Shown here one piece after another: positions 8,582 to 17,997 of a stretch of DNA of 64,000 nt. Under the pieces are notes generated by a model. The model saw nothing but the letters and a program-made list of their open reading frames with translations, was not told where the DNA came from and searched no databases. The position numbers and the translations under genes are program-made. Source of the DNA: Parvularcula sp038749595 (GTDB lineage Bacteria; Pseudomonadota; Alphaproteobacteria; Caulobacterales; Parvularculaceae); the NCBI GenBank assembly GCA_038749595.1, contig JBCDHW010000009.1, positions 43,663-107,662 of the forward strand, written 5' to 3'. Numbering within the stretch: the first letter of the stretch is position 1; the number at the start of each line of letters is the position of its first letter.

Positions 8582-9643
8582 ATGCCGTTCCGCGATCGGC
8601 ACATCATGTACTTCAAAACGCTCGATTCCATCCGTGTGCCGCATATCATGCGTGTTGTCGCCTGGATGCTGTCGATCGCGTTCATTGCCGTTGCCGCGTT
8701 CTTCGCGTTTGTCCCCTGGGTACAGACAACAACCGGCCCCGGCGTCGTCACCGCGCTGGATCCGAATGATCGGGTGCAGGAGATCAACGCACTCGTCCCC
8801 GGGCGGATCGACCGCTGGTATGTGCAAGACGGCAGCCGCGTAAAGGCGGGTGACCCCATTCTGCGCCTGGCGGACAACGACCCCCGGCTCCTCGAACGTC
8901 TTGATGCGGAGCAAAGCCAGATCACGCGGCAACGCGATGCCGCTTCAGCCGCCCTAGCAACGGCCGAGATCGATCTTCGCCGTACGGAGGATCTCTACAA
9001 CCAAGGGCTCGCGGCCCGGCGTGACTATGAGCTTGCACTAATCAAAGTCGAGGACCTACGCGGCAACCTCGCTTCAGCCGAAGCGGCGATGACGCGGCAG
9101 GCAGTTCAGGTGTCGCGCCAGTCGCAACAGCTGATTAAAGCTCCGCGCGACGGCACGATCCTCCGCGTCAACGCTGGCGATACGGCCACGTTCATCAACG
9201 CCGGCCAAAACATCGCGACGTTCCAGCCCGACGGAGCCCAACGCGCGGTGGAGCTCTACATCGACGGCCGCGATGTCGCCCTGGTGAAGCCCGGACACCG
9301 CGTCAGCCTTCTTTTCGAAGGGTGGCCTGTTGTCCAATTCTCCGGTTGGCCATCGATTGCTCAGGGTACGTTTATGGGCGAGGTCATCAGCGTCGATCCT
9401 ACGGCGCAGCCAAATGGCCAATTCCGCGTGCTGGTCGGTGAAGCAAAGGACGCGGAAATTCCGTGGCCGGATGAACGCTTTGTCCGGTTCGGCGCTGCCG
9501 CGCGCGGCTGGGTGCTTCTGGAGACTGTACCGCTCTACTACGAAGTATGGCGTCAGTTGAACAACTTCCCGCCGCAATTCACCGAGCAGGCAGCAAGCAA
9601 CGGGTCAGGCTCCAGCAGCACGCCCGCCGGGTCTGCGCCATGA
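8582..9643 (+). CDS. HlyD-family membrane fusion protein
   Basis: A 353-aa periplasmic adaptor: a short cytoplasmic N terminus, one membrane helix (about residues 24-46), a lipoyl-like half motif around GRIDRWYVQDGSRVKAGD, a coiled-coil hairpin (about 95-165, rich in Glu/Arg/Ala), then the returning lipoyl half (IKAPRDGTILRV) and beta-barrel domains. It would link the inner-membrane ABC protein encoded 1 nt upstream to the TolC protein encoded immediately downstream (ATGA overlap). Members of the family serve type I secretion and efflux. The cargo is not identified; no RTX-type gene or obvious short leader peptide gene lies beside the operon. Confidence 0.88.
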   Translation: MPFRDRHIMYFKTLDSIRVPHIMRVVAWMLSIAFIAVAAFFAFVPWVQTTTGPGVVTALDPNDRVQEINALVPGRIDRWYVQDGSRVKAGDPILRLADNDPRLLERLDAEQSQITRQRDAASAALATAEIDLRRTEDLYNQGLAARRDYELALIKVEDLRGNLASAEAAMTRQAVQVSRQSQQLIKAPRDGTILRVNAGDTATFINAGQNIATFQPDGAQRAVELYIDGRDVALVKPGHRVSLLFEGWPVVQFSGWPSIAQGTFMGEVISVDPTAQPNGQFRVLVGEAKDAEIPWPDERFVRFGAAARGWVLLETVPLYYEVWRQLNNFPPQFTEQAASNGSGSSSTPAGSAP

Positions 9644-11055
9644 GACTAAGGGGATGGGCGGGGGTGGCCGCCGCGTTGTTCGCAGGGACCGTCACAACGG
9701 GCCTATCGAACGCTCTGGCACAAATTCTGCCTGCGGATGTTTCAGCATCGGCGCGGGACCATTACCCGGCGGTGATCGCCGCTTTGGCCGAGCGCGAAGT
9801 CGCCGCCGGCAAGCGCGTCACCGCGGCGGGCGCGTTCGATACCGTGTTCAAGACAGAGGCAAGCGCCCGGCTCGAAGGTTTCTACTCCGGCGACACGCTT
9901 GAGACCACCATCGAGCGTCCTTTCGGACCATTAGGAACAACCGTTTACGGAGGATACCGCGTCGCCGACGGGGACTTCCCGATTTATGAGGACATCAACT
10001 TTACCAACCGCTTGGGCGAGGCGAAAATTGGTGTCCTCTTCTCACTCCTCCGCAATCGGACGATCGATAATCGGCGGCTCGGCGTTCGGCAGGCGGACAT
10101 TGACCTCCTGCGCGCTGATCTCGACGTCTTCCTCACACGGATCGGTGTTCAACGCGAAGCGTTGGTCGCCTATTGGCGCTGGGTCGCGGCGGGTCGTGAG
10201 CTGCAAGCTTACCAGGATATTCTCCGGATCGCTGAAGAGCGGGACCGCGCCCTTCGCCGCGAAGTGCGCTCGGGCGCGCGCGCGGAAATTGTACTGACCG
10301 AGAACGCGCAAAACCTCACCCGGCGCCGCGAATTCGTGCGCCGCGCTGAGCGGGATTTGGCCCTCGCCGCGAACACGTTGGCGCTCTATTTGCGGAACGA
10401 TGACGGGACGATGCGCCAACCGCAGCGTTCAGATCTGCCTGCGGACGTTCAAGTCACGGCTTCCCTGGCGATCATCGAGCCAACCTCGATCGTCGGTGCA
10501 CGTCCTGAATTGCAACTGCTTGAGCTTGCCGAGGAGCGGATTGAAAACCGCCGCTCGTTAGCGAAGAACGACCTGAAACCGCGGCTCGATGTGCGGGTCG
10601 AGGCCAGCGACGATTTTGGCGCCATCGGATCGGGCGGTGTGAGCCGCGATCCCGGCGAATTCATCGCGGGTGCAACGTTCTCGATACCCCTCGGCCGCCG
10701 GGATGCGCGTGGCCGGGTCCAGGCCGCGGAGGCGGAGCTCAGGGCCTTACGCGAACGGCAACGTCTCCTCCGTGATCAGATTGTCCAAGAACTGAATGAT
10801 ATCACCGCGGACTTGACGACAGCGAACGATATTCTGGGGCTCGCGCGCCAGGAAGTCTCCTTCGCCGATACGATGCGCAAGGCCGAGGCGCAGAGATTTC
10901 GTGGCGGCGCATCGGATTTCTTCCTCGTCAACTTGCGCGAGGAGTCGTTTGCGGACGCCCGCGTCCGCCTCGCGCGCGCTGAGTTTGCCCTCGCCGCGGC
11001 CGACGTCACCTACCGCGCGGCCACGATGGACACCGCGTCTTTAGGCCTTGAGTGA
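9640..11055 (+). CDS. TolC-family outer membrane efflux/secretion protein
   Basis: A 471-aa outer-membrane channel. The start ATG 9640 overlaps the hlyD stop as ATGA and gives a clean signal peptide (RLRGWAGVAAALFAG, cleavage after LSNALA). The frame is open back to 9547, but that part lies inside hlyD. The mature protein is mostly long helices with heptad-like Glu/Arg/Leu repeats and two related halves, as expected for the OEP family (helical barrel plus beta strands). It completes the ABC/HlyD/TolC export operon. Its last 15 bp overlap the end of the convergent MsbA-like gene. Confidence 0.88.
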   Translation: MRLRGWAGVAAALFAGTVTTGLSNALAQILPADVSASARDHYPAVIAALAEREVAAGKRVTAAGAFDTVFKTEASARLEGFYSGDTLETTIERPFGPLGTTVYGGYRVADGDFPIYEDINFTNRLGEAKIGVLFSLLRNRTIDNRRLGVRQADIDLLRADLDVFLTRIGVQREALVAYWRWVAAGRELQAYQDILRIAEERDRALRREVRSGARAEIVLTENAQNLTRRREFVRRAERDLALAANTLALYLRNDDGTMRQPQRSDLPADVQVTASLAIIEPTSIVGARPELQLLELAEERIENRRSLAKNDLKPRLDVRVEASDDFGAIGSGGVSRDPGEFIAGATFSIPLGRRDARGRVQAAEAELRALRERQRLLRDQIVQELNDITADLTTANDILGLARQEVSFADTMRKAEAQRFRGGASDFFLVNLREESFADARVRLARAEFALAAADVTYRAATMDTASLGLE

Positions 11056-12936
11056 TTGCGCCTGCTGTTCTGCGGCACCGAATTGCAGTGCGATGTACCG
11101 CGCATAGATCCCGCCCCGCGCCAACAGCTCATGGTGCGTACCCTGATCAACAATGCGGCCCTCGTCCATCACAACAATATTGTCTGCACGCCGAATAGTC
11201 GCCATCCGGTGGGCAATCACGAGGGTCGTCCTGCCGGTTGAAATCTCTTCCACCGCATGCTGAATGGCCCGCTCGCTCTCGGCGTCCAGAGCGCTCGTGG
11301 CCTCGTCCAGCAGCAAGATCGGCGCATCACGGAGGATCGCCCGGGCGATAGCAATGCGCTGACGTTGGCCACCGGAAAGGGTGGATCCGCCCTCCCCCAA
11401 GGTGGTGGCATAACCCTGCGGCAGGGCGTCAATAAACACGGCAGCGTTCGCCGCCTCGGCCGCGGCGCGCACCTCCTGTTCATCAGCGTCAGGACGACCA
11501 AAGCGAATGTTCTCGAAAACCGGCCCACTAAAAAGAGGCGCCTCTTGCTGCACCAGCGCCATCGATCCACGCAACGCCTCGGGATCGAGGCTGCGCACAT
11601 CCTGGCCATCGACAAACACCACGCCCGATTGGGGATCGTAGAGGCGCAGCAACAACTTAAACAGCGTACTCTTGCCAGCGCCCGATGGCCCAACAAGCGC
11701 CACCGTCTGCCCAGGTTCAACCGTCAGGCTGACATCTGTGATCGCCGGTCGGTCGGGCCTGCCCGGATAGGCAAACGAGACATTCCGGAACGACACGGCG
11801 CCTTGCGCCGGGACCGGGAGCCGCGACGGCACTTGCGGCGTATCAATCTCAGACCGTGTACCGAGGATCTCCATTAACCGCTCAGTCGCGCCCGCCGCGC
11901 GCATGATCTCAGCGTAGGTCTCGGTCAATAATCCCACGCCGCTCACGGCCACGAACGCATACATAACGAACTGAGTCATGGCGCCAGGGGTGATGGCGCC
12001 CTGTTGAACCTGCACCGCGCCATACCACAGCACACTGATCAATGCCGTTAGAATGACAGAGAAGATCAGCGCCGTCATCAACGCCCGTACGCGGATCCGC
12101 TTGAGGGATACTGCAAACGTGTCCTCAACCGCGCTAGCAAAAGCGCGCGCTTCTTCGCGCTCGCGGGTAAAGGCCTGCACCGTCTCAATGGCCCGGAGGC
12201 TCTCGCTCGCCCGGGCGGACGCGCGCGCGAGGCTGTCTTGGCTGTCTCGGCTGAGCCGTTGGACGCGCCGGCCAAAGTACGTCACGGGCAGCAGCACGAA
12301 AGGTCCAACGGCAAGCACCATCAGAGCCAGCTTCCAACTGACGATCACCATCAACACTAAGGCGCCCAAGGTTGTCGCGACCGTCCGAATCGCGACCGAT
12401 ACGGACGATCCAACCACCGTTTGGATGAGCGTCGTGTCGGTCGTCAGACGCGAGACCACTTCGCCCGTCTGCGCCTGTTCAAAAAACCGTGGACTGAGCG
12501 TTAGGAGGTGGTCATAGACCCGCCGCCGAGTGTCCGCGATCACCCTCTCGCCCAGTCGACTGATAAAATAGAACCGCAGTGCGCCGGCGAGGCCAGACAA
12601 GAACGCAACAGCCATGCCGAGCATGAAGTACCCGGATAAATCCGTACCCAGTGCGAAATTATTGCAGACCACCGCTTGGCTCGCGCCGCCGAAGCCGCAA
12701 TCGACGACCAAACGAAACGCAGCGGGCAGGACAAGCGTCAGTACGGCCGCCAGAACCAAGAAGAACGCGAACGCCGCCAATTGTCCGGGATAAGCCAGCA
12801 CAAAAGGCAAAAGTTGGCGCAACGGCTTGAGATTACGCCCACGCGGACGCTCGTCGTCGGTGCCTGATTTTGCGGCGCCGGTTGGTTTCTCTGCAGATGT
12901 TTCGGCCGGGTCGCCCGGTTGCGGGGAACTAGACAT
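11041..12936 (-). CDS. MsbA-like ABC exporter (fused permease and ATPase)
   Basis: A 631-aa exporter half-transporter that acts as a homodimer in the inner membrane. After a hydrophilic N-terminal tail come about six helices, then a complete ATPase: Walker A GPSGAGKST, Q-loop VQQEAPLF, signature LSGGQRQRIAIARA, Walker B LLLDEATSALD and the switch IAHR. The architecture fits the MsbA-related exporters (TIGR02204-like). I use ATG 12936 (protein begins MSSSPQPGD); the longer frame to 13101 would overlap the divergent gene and add a basic, Arg-rich leader. It converges on the tolC gene. A lipid, lipopolysaccharide precursor or drug could be the substrate. Its intact motifs contrast with the dead ATPase in the neighbouring operon. 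Confidence 0.88.
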   Translation of the reverse strand: MSSSPQPGDPAETSAEKPTGAAKSGTDDERPRGRNLKPLRQLLPFVLAYPGQLAAFAFFLVLAAVLTLVLPAAFRLVVDCGFGGASQAVVCNNFALGTDLSGYFMLGMAVAFLSGLAGALRFYFISRLGERVIADTRRRVYDHLLTLSPRFFEQAQTGEVVSRLTTDTTLIQTVVGSSVSVAIRTVATTLGALVLMVIVSWKLALMVLAVGPFVLLPVTYFGRRVQRLSRDSQDSLARASARASESLRAIETVQAFTREREEARAFASAVEDTFAVSLKRIRVRALMTALIFSVILTALISVLWYGAVQVQQGAITPGAMTQFVMYAFVAVSGVGLLTETYAEIMRAAGATERLMEILGTRSEIDTPQVPSRLPVPAQGAVSFRNVSFAYPGRPDRPAITDVSLTVEPGQTVALVGPSGAGKSTLFKLLLRLYDPQSGVVFVDGQDVRSLDPEALRGSMALVQQEAPLFSGPVFENIRFGRPDADEQEVRAAAEAANAAVFIDALPQGYATTLGEGGSTLSGGQRQRIAIARAILRDAPILLLDEATSALDAESERAIQHAVEEISTGRTTLVIAHRMATIRRADNIVVMDEGRIVDQGTHHELLARGGIYARYIALQFGAAEQQAQSLKA

Positions 12937-13118
12937 AGGGAGGCGCCTGGTGGCACGATGAGAAGGGCTCGCGAATCGGTCCGCTGAAGGACCGCGCCTC
13001 GCCAAAAGGAACCGCGCGCCAACCATGGGGAGCAGCCGCCGGTTGCCCGGACCGAACCACGGGGCGCACCCGCTGCGTGCCGCTTGACTTTTCGCGTGCA
13101 AGCAGTCCGTTTACGTGG

Positions 13119-13955
13119 ATGAGATCGACGACGCGCACCATTCTTTATCATATAGCGCTGGCCTGGGCAGTCGCCACCGGGGCCGCGTCCGGACAAATCG
13201 CCGTCCAGCGGGAAGACGTGATCACCCTGCCCCGCGCGCTACAAGAAATCTCGGGCCTCACGCCCGCAGGCGCACAGCGGGTTCTGACGCATAATGACGA
13301 AAAAGGGATTGTCTACAGCGTTGATCTCGCAACAGGCGATGTCGATGAAGTCTTGCAACTCGGAAGCGTTGCTGCGCGTGCTGACTTTGAAGGGATCACA
13401 CAGTATAATGACTTTTTGTACTTGGTGACGAGTAACGGTCTTCTTTATGAAGCGCGACTTGATCAGCAAACGAAGGAAGTCCGGTTTAACACGTATGACA
13501 CCGGGCTTGATCGTGTCTGTGAGATTGAGGGGATCGCGGCAGACTCGTTGGGACGGGTCTATTTGTTGTGTAAGCAATTTGGCGCTGAATTGGCGCCTGC
13601 GCGCCTCGTCATTTACCGGTGGGATCTCACAAGGCGCTTGCAACCGCCCGAAGCTTGGGTGGACCTTGCTGTCGGAGAGCGCTTTGCGACGCTCAATCTG
13701 ATGACCAATGATGTTCTGTGGACGGCCCTTTCTTATGACGCCAGTCGCAAAGAGGTCCTGGCCCTTGCAGGACGGCAAGGCTTCGTGGTGTCACTGAACC
13801 GCGACGGCGTTCCCACCGGCGCGATTGCACTAGCACAGGGCGCACACAGACAACCGGAAGGGATGGCGATCCTCGACGACCGAACCCTCTTGATTTCCGA
13901 CGAAGGCGGTGACGGCCCCGGCACCCTGTCGATTTACCGTCAATTCGGTGATTGA
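13119..13955 (+). CDS. SdiA-regulated-like secreted beta-propeller protein
   Basis: A 278-aa secreted protein with a signal peptide (MRSTTRTILYHIALAWAVATGAASG) from ATG 13119; the frame opens at 13077. The mature part shows the run ISGLTPAG, LTHNDEKGIVYSVDL, DFEGITQYND, CEIEGIAADS and QPEGMAILDD, repeated 'E/D-G-I' blades typical of the SdiA-regulated / esterase-like phytase beta-propeller group (pfam06977). These are periplasmic proteins of uncertain role, with a calcium- or phosphoester-related activity suggested for some relatives. It converges on the CotH-like gene with a 16-bp overlap of 3' ends. Confidence 0.7.
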   Translation: MRSTTRTILYHIALAWAVATGAASGQIAVQREDVITLPRALQEISGLTPAGAQRVLTHNDEKGIVYSVDLATGDVDEVLQLGSVAARADFEGITQYNDFLYLVTSNGLLYEARLDQQTKEVRFNTYDTGLDRVCEIEGIAADSLGRVYLLCKQFGAELAPARLVIYRWDLTRRLQPPEAWVDLAVGERFATLNLMTNDVLWTALSYDASRKEVLALAGRQGFVVSLNRDGVPTGAIALAQGAHRQPEGMAILDDRTLLISDEGGDGPGTLSIYRQFGD

Positions 13956-15007
13956 GCCGTCCGTGTACGGCACGCGTTCAGGATGTTCCGTTCTGCCCGC
14001 TCCGGCGTCGCGATATCCTTGAAAAAGCTCTCAATATAGCGCCGCGCCTTGCCTTTTTGCGAATCGCTTAAGTCGGTGATCTGATCAATCTCGGCAAGAA
14101 GAGCCTGCTCGCGCTCTTGGAACAGAGCAATCGCTGCGCGCGTCTGCTCCGTGTAGTTACAAAAGCCGCGATATTTCCGATCACGGACACTGCGCAACTT
14201 GAACCGTGAGGGCGGCGCCGCGTACGCTGTATCGACAAGGCCGGAAAAATCGAAATCGTAAGGCACAGGAATAAGGTTGATCAGCGCATCCGGATCACCG
14301 ACCAGCTTCCCATTGTGGCAACACGGATCATCGCCGGAACCCGAGACGACGGACCAGTCGAGGTTGCCAATCATGTATTGAAACACTGAAACGCGCGCTG
14401 CCGCTTCGGGGTCGAGCATGACGATATCGATGTCGGGGATTTCGACTTCCTTGCGGCCGATCCGGTCGGCCATGTCGTCAATGTCCTCGATGAAAAATCC
14501 CCAGCGCTCCGTCAGCGTACGACCGTTATCGTCGTTGACATACTCAATGCGCGCCAGGCGGACATTCAAACTCTGGGGCGTGATGACGTTGAACAAACGG
14601 TACGCCAGGTATTCAAGCAGAACATATTGTTCGTATGCGCGGGAATCCTTGCAGTGCACGACGAGCTTGATCGACTTCTGCTTGCGAAACAGCGATGACT
14701 TGCCAGGCTTTTCAGGAAACCGAACGCGAAGAGGAGGAAAGCGGCACGTCTCACGGTCTCGGCGCGAATTTCCTCGGGGAGTCAATGTGATCGGTAGTGT
14801 TTCGGGGCTCTCTCCAGCCAGTTGGAGCGTCGCGGGATAGGGCTTCGGATCCGGCGCCTGCATATCGCGGACAATCTGACGGATCGGCCCTTCAAACCGG
14901 ATCGTAATGGGCTCGTCGGACCGAAAAAGTCGTGTCGGTTCATCGTCAGCATGCGCAGGAAGCAGGCTTCCAGCAAGTATTAGAACACTGATCACGATAC
15001 GGAGCAT
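13940..15007 (-). CDS. Exported CotH-like protein (possible protein kinase fold)
   Basis: A 355-aa protein with a cleavable signal peptide (LRIVISVLILAGSLLPAHA). Segments TPRGNSRRDR, KSIKLVVHC, EYLAYRLFNVIT, VFQYMIGNLDWS and PVPYDFDFSG resemble in order the CotH-type secreted kinase fold (R-G-N-S strand, buried Lys, catalytic N/D region, DFD metal motif). I cannot align it, so CotH-like is a moderate call. Start ATG 15007 follows the phosphatase stop by one base (TAATATG) and is preceded by GGGGGTGAG, so the genes are coupled. Being next to a phosphoprotein-phosphatase-like gene and DUF4956 supports a phosphate-transfer theme; CotH proteins often accompany DUF4956 and VTC polyphosphate polymerases. 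Confidence 0.6.
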   Translation of the reverse strand: MLRIVISVLILAGSLLPAHADDEPTRLFRSDEPITIRFEGPIRQIVRDMQAPDPKPYPATLQLAGESPETLPITLTPRGNSRRDRETCRFPPLRVRFPEKPGKSSLFRKQKSIKLVVHCKDSRAYEQYVLLEYLAYRLFNVITPQSLNVRLARIEYVNDDNGRTLTERWGFFIEDIDDMADRIGRKEVEIPDIDIVMLDPEAAARVSVFQYMIGNLDWSVVSGSGDDPCCHNGKLVGDPDALINLIPVPYDFDFSGLVDTAYAAPPSRFKLRSVRDRKYRGFCNYTEQTRAAIALFQEREQALLAEIDQITDLSDSQKGKARRYIESFFKDIATPERAERNILNACRTRTAQSPN

Positions 15008-15008
15008 A

Positions 15009-16073
15009 TTACTCACCCCCTTGGCTGATGGATCGCTCCACACCGTTGTCGAAGGCCGTCAGGTCTTGGCCCTCAATCACCAAATACGACCGTGTGCCTT
15101 TGTAATAGGCCGATATGCCCGTATCCACGATAATCACTTTGCCGTCGTGTATACTGAGAATGCCCGAACGGTTCGGGGTGTGCCCGACAATGATCCGTGA
15201 AACGCCAAACGCCGCTAGGACCTTGTCAACTTCAGCCAGACTTTCAGGCGTTTGCTTGACATTGCCCCGGTACCATAACGGAGAAATAGATCCTGAGACG
15301 ATATCCTCGTCGCTCCGCTCCATCAGTGCACGGCGCACCTCCTCATTCAGCGCGTCAACGCTGGTCGGAAGAAGTTCGGCATTGATTCCGGCGTGCACGA
15401 ATAGAGTGTCGCCAATAATGCGCACTGAATCATTGGCGACGACCCACCGCCCATACTCGCCTTCCGGATGCCACGCCCGGCGATGCTCGACGTACCCAAG
15501 CGGAAACTCGTCGTTGAACATCCGCCGGATCTCTCCGTCCGTAAGCGTCGCATCCTCTTCGCGGCGCGCGGCGGAATAGGATGTTTTGTTGGCAGAGAAA
15601 AATTGGTCGCGCGTCGACTTTGAACGCGACGTCCGAAACTCTTCGTACTCCTCGGGCGTAACATACCGCAAATCCCCGATGATGTTCATCGCCTCGTGGT
15701 TGCCGATCAGGGGGATCACCTGCCCGCCCGCCCGCTTCGCTTGGCGTTCAAGGCGCATCAAATGATCAAGGATTTTACGGGTTTGCGGGCCGCGGTCAGG
15801 CACATCGCCGATTTGGACAAAGATCGTATCGCCACCGCTCCAGCGCAAACGGTTGTCGATCAAACCCGCCTGGGTGAGGATATCGATATAGGCTTCATAA
15901 TCTCCGTGTACGTCTCCGACGGTCACGATCCGCTGCGCATCGACCGCGCGCGCGGGAACCTTCGAAGCGAAGAACAAGGCAACGCACGCGACCAGCAAAG
16001 CGGCGCACCGAACCCATCGATTGGTAGCGGGAAGGACCAACATAAACACCTCACTCGGCAGCATACGGCGCAT
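15009..16073 (-). CDS. Shewanella-like (SLP-type) PPP metallophosphatase, exported
   Basis: A 354-aa metallophosphoesterase. After an N-terminal hydrophobic segment (VRCAALLVACVALFFAS, a signal peptide or anchor) come the PPP motifs GDVHGDYEAY, GDVPDRG and GNHEAMN, then GDLRYVTPEEY and GHTPNRSG. The GNHEAMN variant and the spacing fit Shewanella-like protein phosphatases, a bacterial group related to eukaryotic phosphoprotein phosphatases. Two metal ions should be bound by the Asp, His and Asn of these motifs. It acts in the periplasm if the signal is cleaved. It sits 7 nt after the DUF4956 gene and one base before the CotH-like gene, so the three probably work together. Confidence 0.85.
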   Translation of the reverse strand: MRRMLPSEVFMLVLPATNRWVRCAALLVACVALFFASKVPARAVDAQRIVTVGDVHGDYEAYIDILTQAGLIDNRLRWSGGDTIFVQIGDVPDRGPQTRKILDHLMRLERQAKRAGGQVIPLIGNHEAMNIIGDLRYVTPEEYEEFRTSRSKSTRDQFFSANKTSYSAARREEDATLTDGEIRRMFNDEFPLGYVEHRRAWHPEGEYGRWVVANDSVRIIGDTLFVHAGINAELLPTSVDALNEEVRRALMERSDEDIVSGSISPLWYRGNVKQTPESLAEVDKVLAAFGVSRIIVGHTPNRSGILSIHDGKVIIVDTGISAYYKGTRSYLVIEGQDLTAFDNGVERSISQGGE

Positions 16074-16080
16074 GCCTCAA

Positions 16081-16830
16081 TTACTCAGCAGCAAGAGGAT
16101 CGACCTCTTTGACCTTTTCCGGACGCGCCGCGCGCTTGGCCTTGCGGCGCCGCTTGTCCTCTTCGCTCTGTTTCTTCGCCGCGTAGCGCGACTCAAGCCC
16201 ATCACCGAAGATCGAGGTGAAGGCTGTTGTGTAGCTAAAGAAAACAGTGATCACCGCCGCGACCTCGATTGCGCCGACTCCAGCAGCAAGGCCGACACCG
16301 ATGGCGACGAAAATGAACAGCGTATCAAACGTATCGCTCAGTGCACGGCGGAAGCGCACGCCAGCGACGATGCCGGCGAGGGAAAAGGCCAACGCCAGCG
16401 AATGCTGAGCCACGGTGACAACGCCTGCGACCACGGCAGGCATCACCAAGGTGGTTTCGTCGATCGAATGGTCGAACTCTTGTCCGGTGTGGATCGCCTT
16501 ATAGAGCCAAGCGACAGGCACCATCAGCGCCAGTGAACAGAGCATCGCGAGGAACAAGCTGATCGACTCGCCGAACCACGTGCTGGTCGGGGCGGGCGCC
16601 GCCGCGGCCAGGGCAGCGTCTGCCGCAGAGCGGACTTGGCTGGCTTGGTACTCAGCGATGCCGCCGACGGGCAGCAAACCCATCAGTGAGGGGAACAGCA
16701 CCAGGATTCCCGAAACGACGGCCGCGAGGCAGACATAGTAGATCGTGATCCTGCGCAGATGGGCCCAGATCGTCTTGCGATGCTCGGCATCGATGCGGTC
16801 GGAGGTCTTCTGTCGGATGGCTTTGGTCAT
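16081..16830 (-). CDS. DUF4956 integral membrane protein
   Basis: A 249-aa membrane protein with about four to five helices. The core LVMPAVVAGVVTVAQ...AFSLAGIVAGVRFRRAL...DTLFIFVAIGVGLAAG is the DUF4956 signature, an otherwise uncharacterised family. The C terminus is a highly charged, Lys/Arg-rich cytoplasmic tail. DUF4956 genes are known to sit beside VTC-type polyphosphate polymerases and CotH-like genes; here the CotH-like and a PPP phosphatase are present, but no VTC gene is in the window. It is the first gene of the three-gene minus-strand operon. Confidence 0.8.
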   Translation of the reverse strand: MTKAIRQKTSDRIDAEHRKTIWAHLRRITIYYVCLAAVVSGILVLFPSLMGLLPVGGIAEYQASQVRSAADAALAAAAPAPTSTWFGESISLFLAMLCSLALMVPVAWLYKAIHTGQEFDHSIDETTLVMPAVVAGVVTVAQHSLALAFSLAGIVAGVRFRRALSDTFDTLFIFVAIGVGLAAGVGAIEVAAVITVFFSYTTAFTSIFGDGLESRYAAKKQSEEDKRRRKAKRAARPEKVKEVDPLAAE

Positions 16831-16965
16831 GGTGCGCGCTCACAGCTCCGGCGCGCCGACCTTCCGCCCAGGGAGGCCGACCGCAGATTGGGCACACAAC
16901 AAAGCATCATTCTTTCGTCAACGCCAAACGCGCTGGAGGCCAAGCCCCGCTTCTGGCGCGCAGCC

Positions 16966-17997
16966 TTAGCGGCGCTTCTTCCGCGCGCGCGCTGCCAGAC
17001 CCGCGATCCCTGCGCCCATCAGCCAAACAGCACCGGGCACCGGCACAACCTCAGGGTCAGCAATCTCGCCATCGATCTCGATCGACGCTGTGAGATTGGT
17101 GTTGAACCCGCCAAAGCCGAAGGTGCGGTTGTCGCCGTCGTCCGAACCGCTGCCGAAGGGATCACCGAAGCCGATAAAGCTCGAAAGGCACGGATCGCAG
17201 AAAGGGTTCGCGTCGGAAACCGCGATGATCGACTCAAACACCACAGCAATCGCGACAGTCTCGCCGGGGGCGACCATGCCGCCGTCGAAGGTGACGATCG
17301 ACTCGTCCCACTTGTAGAACAACGAGTCCGAAATATCGTCGACACCGCCGAGGCGGTCGAACCCTTCGAGCCGCGCGGCGCCGGACAGATCCGTGGTGAT
17401 GTCGCGGTTGACCCCGTCACCGCCGGTGGTCTGCATGCCGAGGGTGAGGCCATCGGTCTGGACGCCATTCGAGGTCACGGCGATGTTCAAGTTGCTGCTG
17501 GCCGCGATGTCCTCTTCGGCGAGCGTCCGCGCGATATCTGCCGCCTGGGCACAGGCGAAGATGTTGGCTTCGTCCTCGTTAAAGAGGCAGTTTTCCGAGA
17601 AGTAGAGACCCATTGCGCCAGGAATGATGGTCGATGTCAGCGTGATTTGCTGGTCCACCGTCCGGTCGTTGGTGAACTCGATCTCGATGATCGTGCGCGC
17701 CATGGCTGTGGCGCGGCCGAAGGCGATGGCGCTGTTGACGAAGTTGTAGGTGTCATCGCCAAGAAACTCGCCATAAGCGCGGACGTGCATGGCCCCTTCA
17801 GGACCAGCGGGATCGACAAATCGCGTCTCCGAGTTGTCGATCACGACGCCCTCGTTATCGAACGCGAAGGTCTCTGTGGTGCCGTCGGCGGCATCGATCG
17901 ATCCCGAGCCGCTAAAGTCGACACTGAAGGGAAGCGCGTAAGCGGAGCTGTTCGCAGCGATAATTCCAGCAACGGCAGATAGAAGCAGTCGTTTCAT
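16966..17997 (-). CDS. Secreted protein with VPxP-CTERM sorting tail
   Basis: A 343-aa secreted protein: signal peptide (KRLLLSAVAGIIAANSSAYA), an Asp/Gly/Thr-rich mature part of predicted beta structure, and a C-terminal sorting signal: VPVPGAVWLM motif, hydrophobic helix and an Arg/Lys cluster (ARARKKRR). This three-part tail is the PEP-CTERM/VPLPA-CTERM type handled by an exosortase/rhombosortase-like enzyme, which is not in this window. A long plus-strand frame overlaps it, but lacks a signal, domain or codon logic. Function of the mature part is unknown; such proteins are often surface or matrix proteins. Confidence 0.8.
   Translation of the reverse strand: MKRLLLSAVAGIIAANSSAYALPFSVDFSGSGSIDAADGTTETFAFDNEGVVIDNSETRFVDPAGPEGAMHVRAYGEFLGDDTYNFVNSAIAFGRATAMARTIIEIEFTNDRTVDQQITLTSTIIPGAMGLYFSENCLFNEDEANIFACAQAADIARTLAEEDIAASSNLNIAVTSNGVQTDGLTLGMQTTGGDGVNRDITTDLSGAARLEGFDRLGGVDDISDSLFYKWDESIVTFDGGMVAPGETVAIAVVFESIIAVSDANPFCDPCLSSFIGFGDPFGSGSDDGDNRTFGFGGFNTNLTASIEIDGEIADPEVVPVPGAVWLMGAGIAGLAARARKKRR

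Noticed and set aside
12937..13101. N-terminal extension of the MsbA-like gene
   Set aside because: Overlaps the SdiA-like gene start; Arg-rich, no ribosome site.
16759..17982. 407-codon plus frame opposite the CTERM gene
   Set aside because: No signal or domain; the minus-strand frame has a signal peptide and sorting tail.
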